From: Caulobacter segnis
GTDB lineage: Bacteria > Pseudomonadota > Alphaproteobacteria > Caulobacterales > Caulobacteraceae
Direction: 5' to 3'
DNA length: 49,257 bases
Assembly (NCBI RefSeq): GCF_003243465.1
Contig: NZ_QFQZ01000031.1
Coordinates: 1-49,257 of the forward strand
The translations under genes and the position numbers were made by a program. The first letter of the stretch is position 1; each line of letters starts with the position of its first letter. Positions 16,931 through 24,439 of this stretch are shown here, in pieces. The notes below the pieces were generated by a model that did not search any database, was not told the origin of the DNA, and saw nothing but the letters and a program-made list of their open reading frames with translations.

Positions 16931-19633
16931 TTAGTACTTGAGCTTCAGGCGCGCGTACCAGAAGCCGCCGTTCATGCCGAACGGACCGCCCGAGCGCGGA
17001 TAGATCTGGCCGTCGGCCGTGCTGCCGGTCAGGGCGTAGATCGGGTTGGCCGTGGTCGGCTTCAGCTTGTCCGGATAGTTGTCGAACAGGTTGTTGGCGC
17101 CGATCGTCACCGTGTACTTCTCCGCGAACGTATAGCTCACATCCAGGTCGGCCGTGATTTCCGAGCCGAAGGTCTGGCCCGGATAATCCTGATCGGTGCT
17201 CCACTTGCTGTAGTAGTTGCCGCGGGCGTTGATCATGAAGCCGGCGATCGAATAGTTGGCCGACAGGTTGGCCCGGTGCTTGGGCGTGATGTTCTCGATG
17301 TCGTAGATCCGATCCGTGCCGATGGCGGCCGGGTCGTACTTGGTGACATTACTCTTGTTGTAGCTGTAGGCCAGCGTCAGGCTCAGCGGGTTGTCCAGCA
17401 GGTCGGTGCGATAGCTGGCCACCGCGTCGACGCCCTTGGTCTCGGTGTCGAAGCCGTTGGTGAAATAGGCCACCGCGCCGCCGATGCCGACCGCCGACAG
17501 AGCCGGCTGGGCGGCGATGTCGGCCGCCGTGACGTCGAAGGTGCTGGTGATGCTGATCCGGTCCCTGACCTTGATGAAGTAGCCATCGACCGTGAAGGTC
17601 AGGTTGCTGATCGGGTTGAGGATGAAGCCGACGCCGTAGTTGGTCGACTTTTCCGGAGTCAGGGTCTTGGCGCCGAAGTACTGGGCGATGGCGCTGGTCA
17701 CCGGATAGGTGCCGGTCTGGACCTGCTCGCCGCCGGGGGCGAAGGCCGTCGTCAGGATCTCGGTGTTGCTCTGGCCGGGCGAGGGGGCGTGGAAGCCCGT
17801 GCCCACCGTGCCGCGCACCGAGAACATGTCGGACACCTTGTAGAGGGCGTTGACCTTGCCCACCACGGTGTCGCCGAAGGTGTTGTACTTCTCGTAGCGA
17901 CCCGCCACGCCGACCGTGAGGGCCTCGGTGACGTCGGTCTCGGCGCCCAGGTAGACGCCGAAGTTGCTCTGGGTCGAGGTCTTGGCCGAGGCCGGGCTGG
18001 TGCCGCCGTAGCCGCTGGCGCCCGGCGACTTGCTGGCCGATTCCGGCGAGCCGTTGACGATCGAGCGCGTGTAGACGCCGGGCGAGACCTGAACGTAGAG
18101 CGGCTGCACGGCGTAGGGGCCGGCGGCGTACGACTGCAGGTCGCCCGCGGTGGCTTCATACTCCTCGTGCCGGTATTCGGCGCCGCCCGACAGGGTGACC
18201 GGGCTCGCGAAGCCAAGCTCCAGCGGATAGGTCAGGTCGAGGTTCAGGTTGGTCTCGCGCTGGATCAGCTTGCCGAACTTGAACTCGGTCTGGCTCTTCG
18301 GGCCGAACGAGGCGTTGAGCGATTGGGTCATCGCCAGGTCGAGCGAGTTCTTGGCCACGGTGCCCGACAGGTCATAGGTCAGGCCGTTGTCGGCCTTACC
18401 CTTCACGCCCATGGTGCCGTAGAATTGCTCGACCACGCCCTGGAAGCGGGGGGTGAAGCCCGCCGGATAGATGGACGTGAAGTTGTAGGTGTTGGAATCC
18501 TTGACGAAGCCGCCGGCGGGGCAGGTCGCGTTGCCGGCCGGGCAGGGCGTCAGGTAGATCGGGGCGAAGGCGCCGTTGCGGCCGGGCGAGCCCGTCGCCG
18601 GCTGGCCGGTGCCGTTGTCGACGATCAGCGGCGTCGGAGCCGAGATCGGCGAGCGGTAGTTGAAGCTCTGGTCGGCGTCGCGATGGCCGACATTGGCCGT
18701 CATGTAAAGGCTGGCGTTGTCGCTGATGTCGTAGCCGGAGTTCAGGAACAGCTTGTAGCCGTGGGTCGGCGATGTCCCCCAGATCTGCACGGGGCCGGGG
18801 TAGTTGGGCAGCTTGCTGGCGAGGCTGGGATTGTTGGCGGCGAACACAGCGGCGAGGGGGCGTGTGGCGCCGCGGCTGGTCTGGCCGTCGTCGAAATACT
18901 CGCCCGATACGTTGACGAAGCCCGCGTCGAACAGCTTGAAGCCGGCGTTGACGGCGAACTGGTAGCTCTTGCCGTCGCCGGCGTAGGTCTTGCCATAGCG
19001 CGCCTGGGCCTCGAAGCCATTGTCGCTGTTGCGCAGGCCATAGTTGATGACGCCGCCGATGGCGTCGGAGCCGTACTGGGCGGTCGCGCCGTCGCGCAGG
19101 ATCTGCAGGTCCTTGACCGCGATCGACGGGATCATCGAAAGGTCGACCGCCTGCGCGCCGAGGGACAGCGCGGTGTCGCCGCCGGTCACGACCTGGACCA
19201 GGGCCGAGCGGTTGTAGCGCTTGCCGTTGATCATCACGAGCACCTGGTCGGCGCCCAGCCCGCGCAGCGACGGCGCGCGCACGAAGGTCGAGGCGTCCGA
19301 GATGGTGTTCTGCGGCACGTAGAACGACGGGACGATGTTCTTGACCACGTCCAGCATGTCGGCGGCCGGCTGGCGGGCCAGCTCTTCACCGCCGAACACA
19401 TCGATCGGCGACGGCGAGTCGACGACGGACCGGTCGGTCCGACGCGTGCCGAGCACGATGACCTGCTCAACCTGGGTGGCGGTCGGCTCCGTCGTGGCGG
19501 TCGGCTCCGCCGTCGCGATCGGCGCCGCCGGGTCGACCGGCGGCGTGGCCGCATTGGCGAGATGAGCGGCGGCCAAGTTAAGAGAAAGCGCCGAAACCCC
19601 CGAAAGCAGAATATTCAAAGAGTACTTAGTCAT
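16931..19633 (-). CDS. TonB-dependent receptor (second)
   Basis: A protein of 900 residues from ATG 19633, preceded by GGGGGATC. The signal peptide (MTKYSLNILLSG, cleavage after HLANA) leads to a short Pro/Thr/Ala/Glu-rich spacer with repeats of ATxEPTAT and then the TonB-box region VEQVIVLGTRR. The plug has LRGLGADQVLVMINGKRYNRSALV and RDGATAQYGSDAIGGVINYGL, matching the cobalamin/siderophore/peptide-type plug. The barrel ends in RLKLKY with a terminal aromatic. The paired cysteines in PCPAGNATCPAGG lie in an extracellular loop. No regulator or enzyme gene accompanies it, so the substrate is not inferable. Confidence 0.93.
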   Translation of the reverse strand: MTKYSLNILLSGVSALSLNLAAAHLANAATPPVDPAAPIATAEPTATTEPTATQVEQVIVLGTRRTDRSVVDSPSPIDVFGGEELARQPAADMLDVVKNIVPSFYVPQNTISDASTFVRAPSLRGLGADQVLVMINGKRYNRSALVQVVTGGDTALSLGAQAVDLSMIPSIAVKDLQILRDGATAQYGSDAIGGVINYGLRNSDNGFEAQARYGKTYAGDGKSYQFAVNAGFKLFDAGFVNVSGEYFDDGQTSRGATRPLAAVFAANNPSLASKLPNYPGPVQIWGTSPTHGYKLFLNSGYDISDNASLYMTANVGHRDADQSFNYRSPISAPTPLIVDNGTGQPATGSPGRNGAFAPIYLTPCPAGNATCPAGGFVKDSNTYNFTSIYPAGFTPRFQGVVEQFYGTMGVKGKADNGLTYDLSGTVAKNSLDLAMTQSLNASFGPKSQTEFKFGKLIQRETNLNLDLTYPLELGFASPVTLSGGAEYRHEEYEATAGDLQSYAAGPYAVQPLYVQVSPGVYTRSIVNGSPESASKSPGASGYGGTSPASAKTSTQSNFGVYLGAETDVTEALTVGVAGRYEKYNTFGDTVVGKVNALYKVSDMFSVRGTVGTGFHAPSPGQSNTEILTTAFAPGGEQVQTGTYPVTSAIAQYFGAKTLTPEKSTNYGVGFILNPISNLTFTVDGYFIKVRDRISITSTFDVTAADIAAQPALSAVGIGGAVAYFTNGFDTETKGVDAVASYRTDLLDNPLSLTLAYSYNKSNVTKYDPAAIGTDRIYDIENITPKHRANLSANYSIAGFMINARGNYYSKWSTDQDYPGQTFGSEITADLDVSYTFAEKYTVTIGANNLFDNYPDKLKPTTANPIYALTGSTADGQIYPRSGGPFGMNGGFWYARLKLKY

Positions 19634-20299
19634 GCAGATCCCCCGTGCGCGATGTATGCGCGATTGCAATGACTCTGTGGACTTCCCCAGCGTATGTTTT
19701 CTTATGTTCTATAACCGACGACCGGCGCTTCCTTCCTGGAATGTCGCCGTTGTAACCTTTTGTCAGTCTTGAAATTGATGCGCCTGTGACAATGGATCAT
19801 CCGATCCGAGCGGGAGGATCGGGATCCAGGCGCCCCTTTGCACGGCGCTTGGCCAAAAATTTCGCAGTTCGGTGATCATGATTATGGCGCCGACGGGGCC
19901 GCGATACGGACGCCGGCCGCCTTGGGGAGTCAGCGGTCTTGCCGTCGCGGGCGCCGCCGCCACGTCGCGCTCAGGCGCGGCCGGGGCGTGGTCCCGCCAG
20001 CATCGGTCCATAGGCCAGCGCGAAGCCGCCATAGGCCAGGGTCCAGAACGACGCGGCCAGGACCAGGAGCCCAGCCTGATAGCTCGGCGCAGGCGCTTCG
20101 GGTGGTTCAACATGGCGCCGACGTCTTCACCGCCCCGCCGAACCCGCACAAGGGCGGCGGCCACTAGGACGAGACGCCCCTGGGGCGGACGCGAGGAATT
20201 CGCATTCGCTTGCTCCAGAGCAAGGTCCGCCCGCCTCGGCCGGTCTATCGGTGGCCGCGAGCGGGCGGGTCGCCCGCGCCCAGACAAAGGTGAGTGAAG
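19634..20299. other. Region between TonB receptor and pseudoazurin
   Basis: 666 bp with no intact gene that I can support. The first 100 bp are AT-richer and should hold the promoter of the receptor gene; ATCGCGCA occurs twice on the minus strand near 19650-19670. The middle holds an NnrS-like remnant (separate entry). Several long open frames cross here on both strands but have biased arginine/proline composition, as expected for shadows in GC-rich DNA. Confidence 0.5.
19971..20195 (-). pseudogene. Frameshifted C-terminal remnant of an NnrS-like membrane protein
   Basis: Read on the minus strand, one frame gives RPPQGRLVLVAAALVRV and, after a frame change near 20110, another gives SYQAGLLVLAASFWTLAYGG, then FALAYGPMLAGPRPGRA and a stop at 19971. 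The two pieces match the order seen at the end of NnrS (a loop, a helix ending in LVRV, then a last helix ending in YxPMLxxPR). There is no start codon and no upstream part, so this is a decayed tail of about 60-70 residues. NnrS is a heme/copper membrane protein associated with nitric oxide stress. Family assignment is by eye and moderately sure. Confidence 0.5.
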
Positions 20300-20746
20300 A
20301 TGTTGAAGTCCGTTCTCGTCGCCGGCGCCATGATCGGCGTCGTGGCGATCGCCGGGGCCGCCGGCGCGGCCGAACTGCAGGTCAAGATGCAGAACCAGGG
20401 CTCGCAGGGCATGATGGTGTTCGAGCCGGCGAACGCCAAGCTGAAGGTGGGCGACACCATCCGCTTCATCCCGACCGACGTCGGCCACAATGTCGAGACC
20501 ATCCCCGGCATGTGGCCGGCCGGCGTCGCGCCGGTGAAGGGCGTGATCGGCAAGGAAGTGGTCGTGAAGGTCGCCAAGTCGGGTGTCTATGGCTTCAAGT
20601 GCACGCCGCACTGGGCGATGGGCATGGCCTTCGTGGCCAAGGTCGGCGACGGCAAGCCGAACGCCGCCGAGGCCGAAGCCGCCATCGCCACCGCGCCGAC
20701 CATGGCCAAGAAGCGCCTGGCGGCCGACTTCGCCGCGATCAAGTGA
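20300..20746 (+). CDS. Pseudoazurin (type 1 blue copper protein)
   Basis: A periplasmic electron carrier of 148 residues. ATG 20300 follows AAAGG at 9-bp spacing; a GTG two codons earlier is too close to that site. The signal peptide is cleaved after GAAGAA. The copper ligands are all present: His in VGHNVE, then Cys, His and Met in KCTPHWAMGM. GSQGMMVFEPA is the usual pseudoazurin N-terminal block. It normally feeds electrons to copper nitrite reductase NirK or to N2O reductase. No such enzyme is present here, but fragments of NnrS-like and Crp/Fnr-like genes flank it, so it may be a survivor of a lost denitrification cluster with a retained general role. Confidence 0.93.
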   Translation: MLKSVLVAGAMIGVVAIAGAAGAAELQVKMQNQGSQGMMVFEPANAKLKVGDTIRFIPTDVGHNVETIPGMWPAGVAPVKGVIGKEVVVKVAKSGVYGFKCTPHWAMGMAFVAKVGDGKPNAAEAEAAIATAPTMAKKRLAADFAAIK

Positions 20747-20753
20747 GGTCGCG

Positions 20754-20791
20754 AAGGCGCCGCCGCTCCGGGAGTGGCGGCGCTTTCGCTT
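20754..20791 (+). terminator. Intrinsic terminator after pseudoazurin
   Basis: An 8-bp stem, GCGCCGCC (20757-20764) with GGCGGCGC (20776-20783), extends with partial GAA/TTC pairing and is followed by TTTCGCTTT. It begins about 8 bp after the pseudoazurin stop codon. Confidence 0.7.
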
Positions 20792-20807
20792 TCTGGCTGT
20801 GGAAAGC

Positions 20808-21041
20808 TCAGCCCGCTTCGGCGAGGTTCGTCAGCACGTCCAGCCGGCGAACAACGATGCGGCGGCGGGCGCTGGCGGTGACGCCGCGCTCGTCCCAGGC
20901 CGCCAGCGTCCGGCTGACGGTGTGCAGGGGCGAGCCCGCCATTTGGCTGAAGACCACGCGCCCGGCCGCCAGCGGCCGCACGGTTCCGGCCCCGAGCACA
21001 TCGGCGGCGGCGATGTCGTCCAGATGGCTGGGCCCCTCCAT
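20808..21041 (-). pseudogene. Orphan DNA-binding end of a Crp/Fnr-type (NnrR-like) regulator
   Basis: A 77-residue frame. SQMAGSPLHTVSRTLAAWDERG is the recognition helix region of the Crp/Fnr branch to which NnrR-like regulators belong, followed by RRRIVVRRLDVLTNLAE, the usual C-terminal end. The whole sensor domain (about 150 residues) is missing; upstream sequence to 21190 shows no matching frame on this strand. It is therefore most likely a truncated gene, although a short DNA-binding protein from the ATG at 21041 cannot be excluded. It sits between pseudoazurin and an intact CRP-like gene on the same strand. Confidence 0.55.
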
Positions 21042-21192
21042 CGCCCATACCTACGAGCGGGTGGGGAGCTTCTTCGAGACCCTGATGCGCGAGGTCGATC
21101 TGGGCACCCGCCGCCCCGCCGTCGGCAAGGCCGCGACTCCGGTCGCGGCGGAGTCGAGCCATCGAACCGGCGTGCGTTGCTTGCGCGCCGGT

Positions 21193-21939
21193 TCAGACCT
21201 CGCCGCCGATCCGTTCGACCTCATCGGCCAGGGCGGGCAGATCCAGGACATGCAGGGTCCGGCCGGTCTGGCGCACGATGCCGAGGCCCGCCAGGCGGTT
21301 CAGCTCCCGCGTCACCGGCTCGCGCTGGCTGCCCAGCAGCGTGGCGAGTTCGGCGTGGGTCGGGCAGGGGTTGATCACCGCCTGCCGGCCGTCGGTGCTG
21401 GCGGCGCTGGCCATCCGCAGCAGTTCGATGTCGACCCGGCAGGCCACCGACACGGCGGTCAGCTCGAACAGCCGGTCGGTCAGGGACCGCGCCAGGCCGG
21501 CCATGTCCTCCAGCAGCGCCTTCATGAAGCGCGGCGATTCTTCGAACAATCGTCGCACCAGAGACTGCGGCAGGCGCGCCAGGCGGGAGTCTTCCAGCGC
21601 CACGATATTGACCGAGCGAGGCAGGCCGTCGATCGCCGAGATCTCGCCGAAATAGCTGCCGGCGGTGATCCGGCGATAGCCGACCTCGCGCCCGGACTTG
21701 GCGTACTGGTTGGCCAGGAGCACGCCGTCCAGCAGCAGGTAAATTCCACCCTCGCGGTCGTGTCTTTGCAGAATCATTTCGCCCTTGCCGTAGGTCAGGG
21801 TCTCGATGACGCCGCCCAGCGCTTCCACCTCCGGATGCGACATGTGGCGAAACACACGATTTGCGCGATAGTCTTTAGGCGAAGCTTCTTTCGGCGTATG
21901 GGACGGCGAGGGGGCGAGCGATGGGGAAAACGTTTTCAT
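21193..21939 (-). CDS. CRP-like cyclic-nucleotide-binding transcription regulator
   Basis: A protein of 248 residues. ATG 21939 follows AGGAG at 9-bp spacing. The cNMP-binding beta-roll covers about residues 30-145 and retains the phosphate-binding cassette FGEISAIDGLPRSV, with E99, R108 and S109 matching the ligand residues of E. coli CRP. Helix C follows, then a winged helix-turn-helix with HAELATLLGSQREPVTRELNRL. No N-terminal cysteine cluster is present, so it is not an FNR-type oxygen sensor. It diverges from the TIR gene with only 35 bp between starts, so one protein's promoter lies within the other's coding start. The kept cassette suggests that it really binds cAMP or a related nucleotide. 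Confidence 0.9.
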   Translation of the reverse strand: MKTFSPSLAPSPSHTPKEASPKDYRANRVFRHMSHPEVEALGGVIETLTYGKGEMILQRHDREGGIYLLLDGVLLANQYAKSGREVGYRRITAGSYFGEISAIDGLPRSVNIVALEDSRLARLPQSLVRRLFEESPRFMKALLEDMAGLARSLTDRLFELTAVSVACRVDIELLRMASAASTDGRQAVINPCPTHAELATLLGSQREPVTRELNRLAGLGIVRQTGRTLHVLDLPALADEVERIGGEV

Positions 21940-21974
21940 CGAAGGACGCTCCTGCTGTCGATCAGGGTCGACGT

Positions 21975-24032
21975 ATGGATAGCCGACAGCGGTACAAGGC
22001 GTTTATCAGCTATAGTCATCGTGATCGCAAAGCCGCTCAATGGCTGCATCGCGCGCTGGAGACCTATCGGCCGCCGCGCCTTGTCGCCAAAGGACCTGGC
22101 GAGGTTGCAAGCGCCACGCTGCGTCCGATTTTCCGCGACCGGGACGAGCTGAGCGCCTCGTTCGACCTCAACGAAGCCATCCGGACCGCGCTCGATCATT
22201 CCGACGCCCTCATCGTTCTGTGCTCCGAGGCCTCCGCAGCCTCGCGCTGGGTCGATCAGGAGGTGGAATATTTCCTGAAGACCCGCGCCGTCGAGAAAAC
22301 CATTTGTGTGATCACGCCGGAAGTCGGGGCCAATACTGACCTCGCCGCGATCCTCCCGCCATCCCTGCGCGCGGCGCTGCCGCCGGGTGTGGAGCCCTTG
22401 GCGGTGGACCTGCGCAAGAACGGCGACGGCCGCCGGCTGGCGCGACTGAAGATCGCCGCGCGGCTGCTCGGTGTGGCCCTCGACCAGCTGGTCCAGCGCG
22501 ACGCCCGGCGGCGCCTGCAGCTGATGGCCGGGTTCACCACGGCGGCGGTCGCCCTGGCGATCGGCATGGGGGCCATGACCGTGGTGACCTTGAAGTCCCG
22601 CCAGATCGCCCGCGAGCAGCGCGACGAGACCGAGGCGCTGGTGGCCTTCATGCTGGGCGACCTGCGCGAGCAGCTGGAGCCGGTCGGACGCCTGGACGTG
22701 CTGGACAGCGTCAGCGCCAAGGTGCTGGCCTATTATGGCAAGGCCCAGACCGATCGCCTCGACGACAAGGCCCTGGCCCAGCGCGCCAAGGCCCAGACCC
22801 TGCTGGGCACGATCCGCGACCAGCGCGGCGATCTCGCCGGAGCCCAGAACGCCTTCGCCCAGGCCGCGGCGACGACCCACATCCTGGTGCAGCGCTACCC
22901 GCAGAACGGCGACTACATCTTCGACGAGGCCCAGAACGTCTTCTGGCTGGGCTACATGCAGTGGCGGCGCGAGGACCTGACCGGCGCCGAGCAGCACTTC
23001 CGACGCTACGGCGAGCTGGCCCAGAAGCTGGTGTCCCTGAACCCCGATCGCGCCGATTGGCGGATCGAGGTGGCCTACGCCAAGAACAACATCGCCACGC
23101 TGTATTACGAGCAGGGCCGGCCGGCCGAGGCCCTGGCGGCCTTCCGCGTCGCCTCCTCGGTGTTCAAGGGCGAGCTCGCCCGGACGCCGAAGGACCAGAC
23201 GCTGGTCCAGGGCCTGGCCAATTCCTACGCCTGGTCGGCGGACTGTCTGATGCGCCTGGTGCGCCCGCGCGAGGCTTTCGTCGAGCGCCAGGCCGCCGTG
23301 CAGCTGCTGGACGCGGCGCTACGGGCCAACCCCACCGACAAGCGCCTGGCGGCGCGCGCCGTCGCCGCCGAGGTCGCCCTGGCCCGCCTGGAGCTGGATC
23401 TGGGCCGGCTGGACTCGGCGAGGGCCCGGTCGGAGCAGAACCTGGCGCGCCTGCGCAGCCTGTCGGCCCTGGACCCGACCAATGCGCGCTGGCGCGAGTA
23501 CCTGGCCGCCAGCCTGATGGATGCGATCGACCTGGCCCTGTCGGCGGGCCGCCTGAGCGAGGCCCAGAAGATCCACGCCGAAACCAGCGCCCTGATCGCC
23601 AGGCCGGCCGCCGGAGACAAGGCTGAGCCCTGGGCCGCCAAGACCGAAGGCCGCCTCCAGCAGCTGGGGATCATGCTCGCCAAGCGGGCCGGCGACACCG
23701 CCAAGGCTCGCCAGCTGGCCGAGGCTCTGGCCGCGCAGCTGAAGGCCACCGTCTGGCGCAAGGAGCTAGGAGCCGTCGGCCTCTATGCTTCGGCCGAACT
23801 CGAGGCGGGGCGACCCGCTTCGGCGATCGATATCCTTTGGAGCCAGCGCGCCTCCATGACGCCTGGCAACCGCGACACGCTGGCGCGCGCCCTGATCGAG
23901 GTCGGTCGTCGGGGCGAAGCCGCGGCTATCGTCCGCGATCTGGAAAAACAGGGTTACGCCCACCCCGGTTTCCTTGCATTTTGGCGAGACTCCCTTCCTG
24001 GTGGAGCTTCCTTTCGGGAGGCGCAATCATGA
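21975..24032 (+). CDS. TIR domain - transmembrane - TPR protein
   Basis: A protein of 685 residues from ATG 21975 (AGGG upstream). Residues 6-115 are a TIR domain: YKAFISYSHRDRKAAQWLHRAL, FRDRDELSASFDL, DALIVLCSEAS and SRWVDQEVEYF, where E96 sits at the position of the catalytic Glu of NAD-cleaving TIRs. A basic stretch (DARRR) and one membrane helix at about 183-206 follow. The remainder (about 210-685) is helical with tetratricopeptide-like repeats such as NNIATLYYEQGRPAEALAAF. The TIR part would be cytoplasmic, with the repeats on the other side of the membrane. The stop overlaps the next start as ATGA. TIR enzymes degrade NAD+ in Thoeris, CBASS and Pycsar defence; activity here is not proven. 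Confidence 0.88.
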   Translation: MDSRQRYKAFISYSHRDRKAAQWLHRALETYRPPRLVAKGPGEVASATLRPIFRDRDELSASFDLNEAIRTALDHSDALIVLCSEASAASRWVDQEVEYFLKTRAVEKTICVITPEVGANTDLAAILPPSLRAALPPGVEPLAVDLRKNGDGRRLARLKIAARLLGVALDQLVQRDARRRLQLMAGFTTAAVALAIGMGAMTVVTLKSRQIAREQRDETEALVAFMLGDLREQLEPVGRLDVLDSVSAKVLAYYGKAQTDRLDDKALAQRAKAQTLLGTIRDQRGDLAGAQNAFAQAAATTHILVQRYPQNGDYIFDEAQNVFWLGYMQWRREDLTGAEQHFRRYGELAQKLVSLNPDRADWRIEVAYAKNNIATLYYEQGRPAEALAAFRVASSVFKGELARTPKDQTLVQGLANSYAWSADCLMRLVRPREAFVERQAAVQLLDAALRANPTDKRLAARAVAAEVALARLELDLGRLDSARARSEQNLARLRSLSALDPTNARWREYLAASLMDAIDLALSAGRLSEAQKIHAETSALIARPAAGDKAEPWAAKTEGRLQQLGIMLAKRAGDTAKARQLAEALAAQLKATVWRKELGAVGLYASAELEAGRPASAIDILWSQRASMTPGNRDTLARALIEVGRRGEAAAIVRDLEKQGYAHPGFLAFWRDSLPGGASFREAQS

Positions 24033-24439
24033 CTGAACACAGGCCTATGAAGATTGTTGAAATCGTTATCGGCATCGAGGGGCCGCGCTACAATTTCCTG
24101 AACTACGCTGATCCCACGGATCCCAAGCGGCTCAAGCTGGATCTCTCCGAACGATGCGAACTGTTCTTCCGCTATACCGACGAGCTGATGAACGAGGGAT
24201 GGCGGTTCCAGGCCCGGCCGATCCGCATCGCCGACGACTACGGCGTCAACTTCTCCAGCTACATGTGGGTGGACGTTCTGCCCGACGAGACGGAGCTTCC
24301 GCCCCGGAGCGCGTTCAAGATCATCTATGAATGCAACCGGATGGGCATCTACACCTACAGCCTGTTCATGCTCGACCCGCTGGGCCAGAAGATCGACTTG
24401 GATCCGGACATCGAGAACGGCACCGGGCGGATTCCCTGA
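24029..24439 (+). CDS. Uncharacterised 136-residue protein, middle gene of TIR/cyclase operon
   Basis: I do not recognise this family. ATG 24029 overlaps the TIR stop (ATGA), and the stop overlaps the start region of the cyclase gene, so it is translated as part of the cassette. There is no signal peptide or membrane helix. It is rich in Tyr, Phe and Asp with alternating beta-strand-like segments: EIVIGIEGPRYNFLNYAD, CELFFRYTDELMNEGWRF, YGVNFSSYMWVDVLP, YECNRMGIYTYSLFMLDP. The compact all-beta look fits a ligand-binding or adaptor fold. Its fixed position between an effector-like and a cyclase-like gene suggests a partner role, which is inference. Confidence 0.75.
   Translation: MTEHRPMKIVEIVIGIEGPRYNFLNYADPTDPKRLKLDLSERCELFFRYTDELMNEGWRFQARPIRIADDYGVNFSSYMWVDVLPDETELPPRSAFKIIYECNRMGIYTYSLFMLDPLGQKIDLDPDIENGTGRIP

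Larger units (their letters stand above)
20747..21192. other. Region between pseudoazurin and intact CRP-like gene
   Basis: 446 bp holding the pseudoazurin terminator and the truncated Crp/Fnr remnant. The 150 bp from 21042 to 21192 has no gene that I recognise. A plus-strand frame there reads TYERVGSFFETLMREVDLG, which looks protein-like but has no start or family match I can name. Confidence 0.45.

Noticed and set aside
17276..19672. A 798-residue frame opposite the second TonB receptor
   Set aside because: Shadow frame with repetitive Val/Ala/Gly/Arg content and no start signal; the receptor on the other strand is complete.
19763..20611. A 282-residue minus-strand gene across the NnrS-like remnant and pseudoazurin
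   Set aside because: It is antisense to pseudoazurin over part of its length; only the middle stretch has NnrS-like character, and a frameshift breaks it.
21042..21192. A plus-strand protein fragment with FFETLMREVDLG
   Set aside because: It reads naturally over about 40 residues, but I cannot name a family and it lacks both start and stop, so it is not listed as a gene.
20251..22152. A long plus-strand frame through pseudoazurin and the CRP-like gene
   Set aside because: It crosses an intact gene in another frame and one on the opposite strand. Only a short piece (about 21050-21120) looks protein-like, and it has no start or known match.
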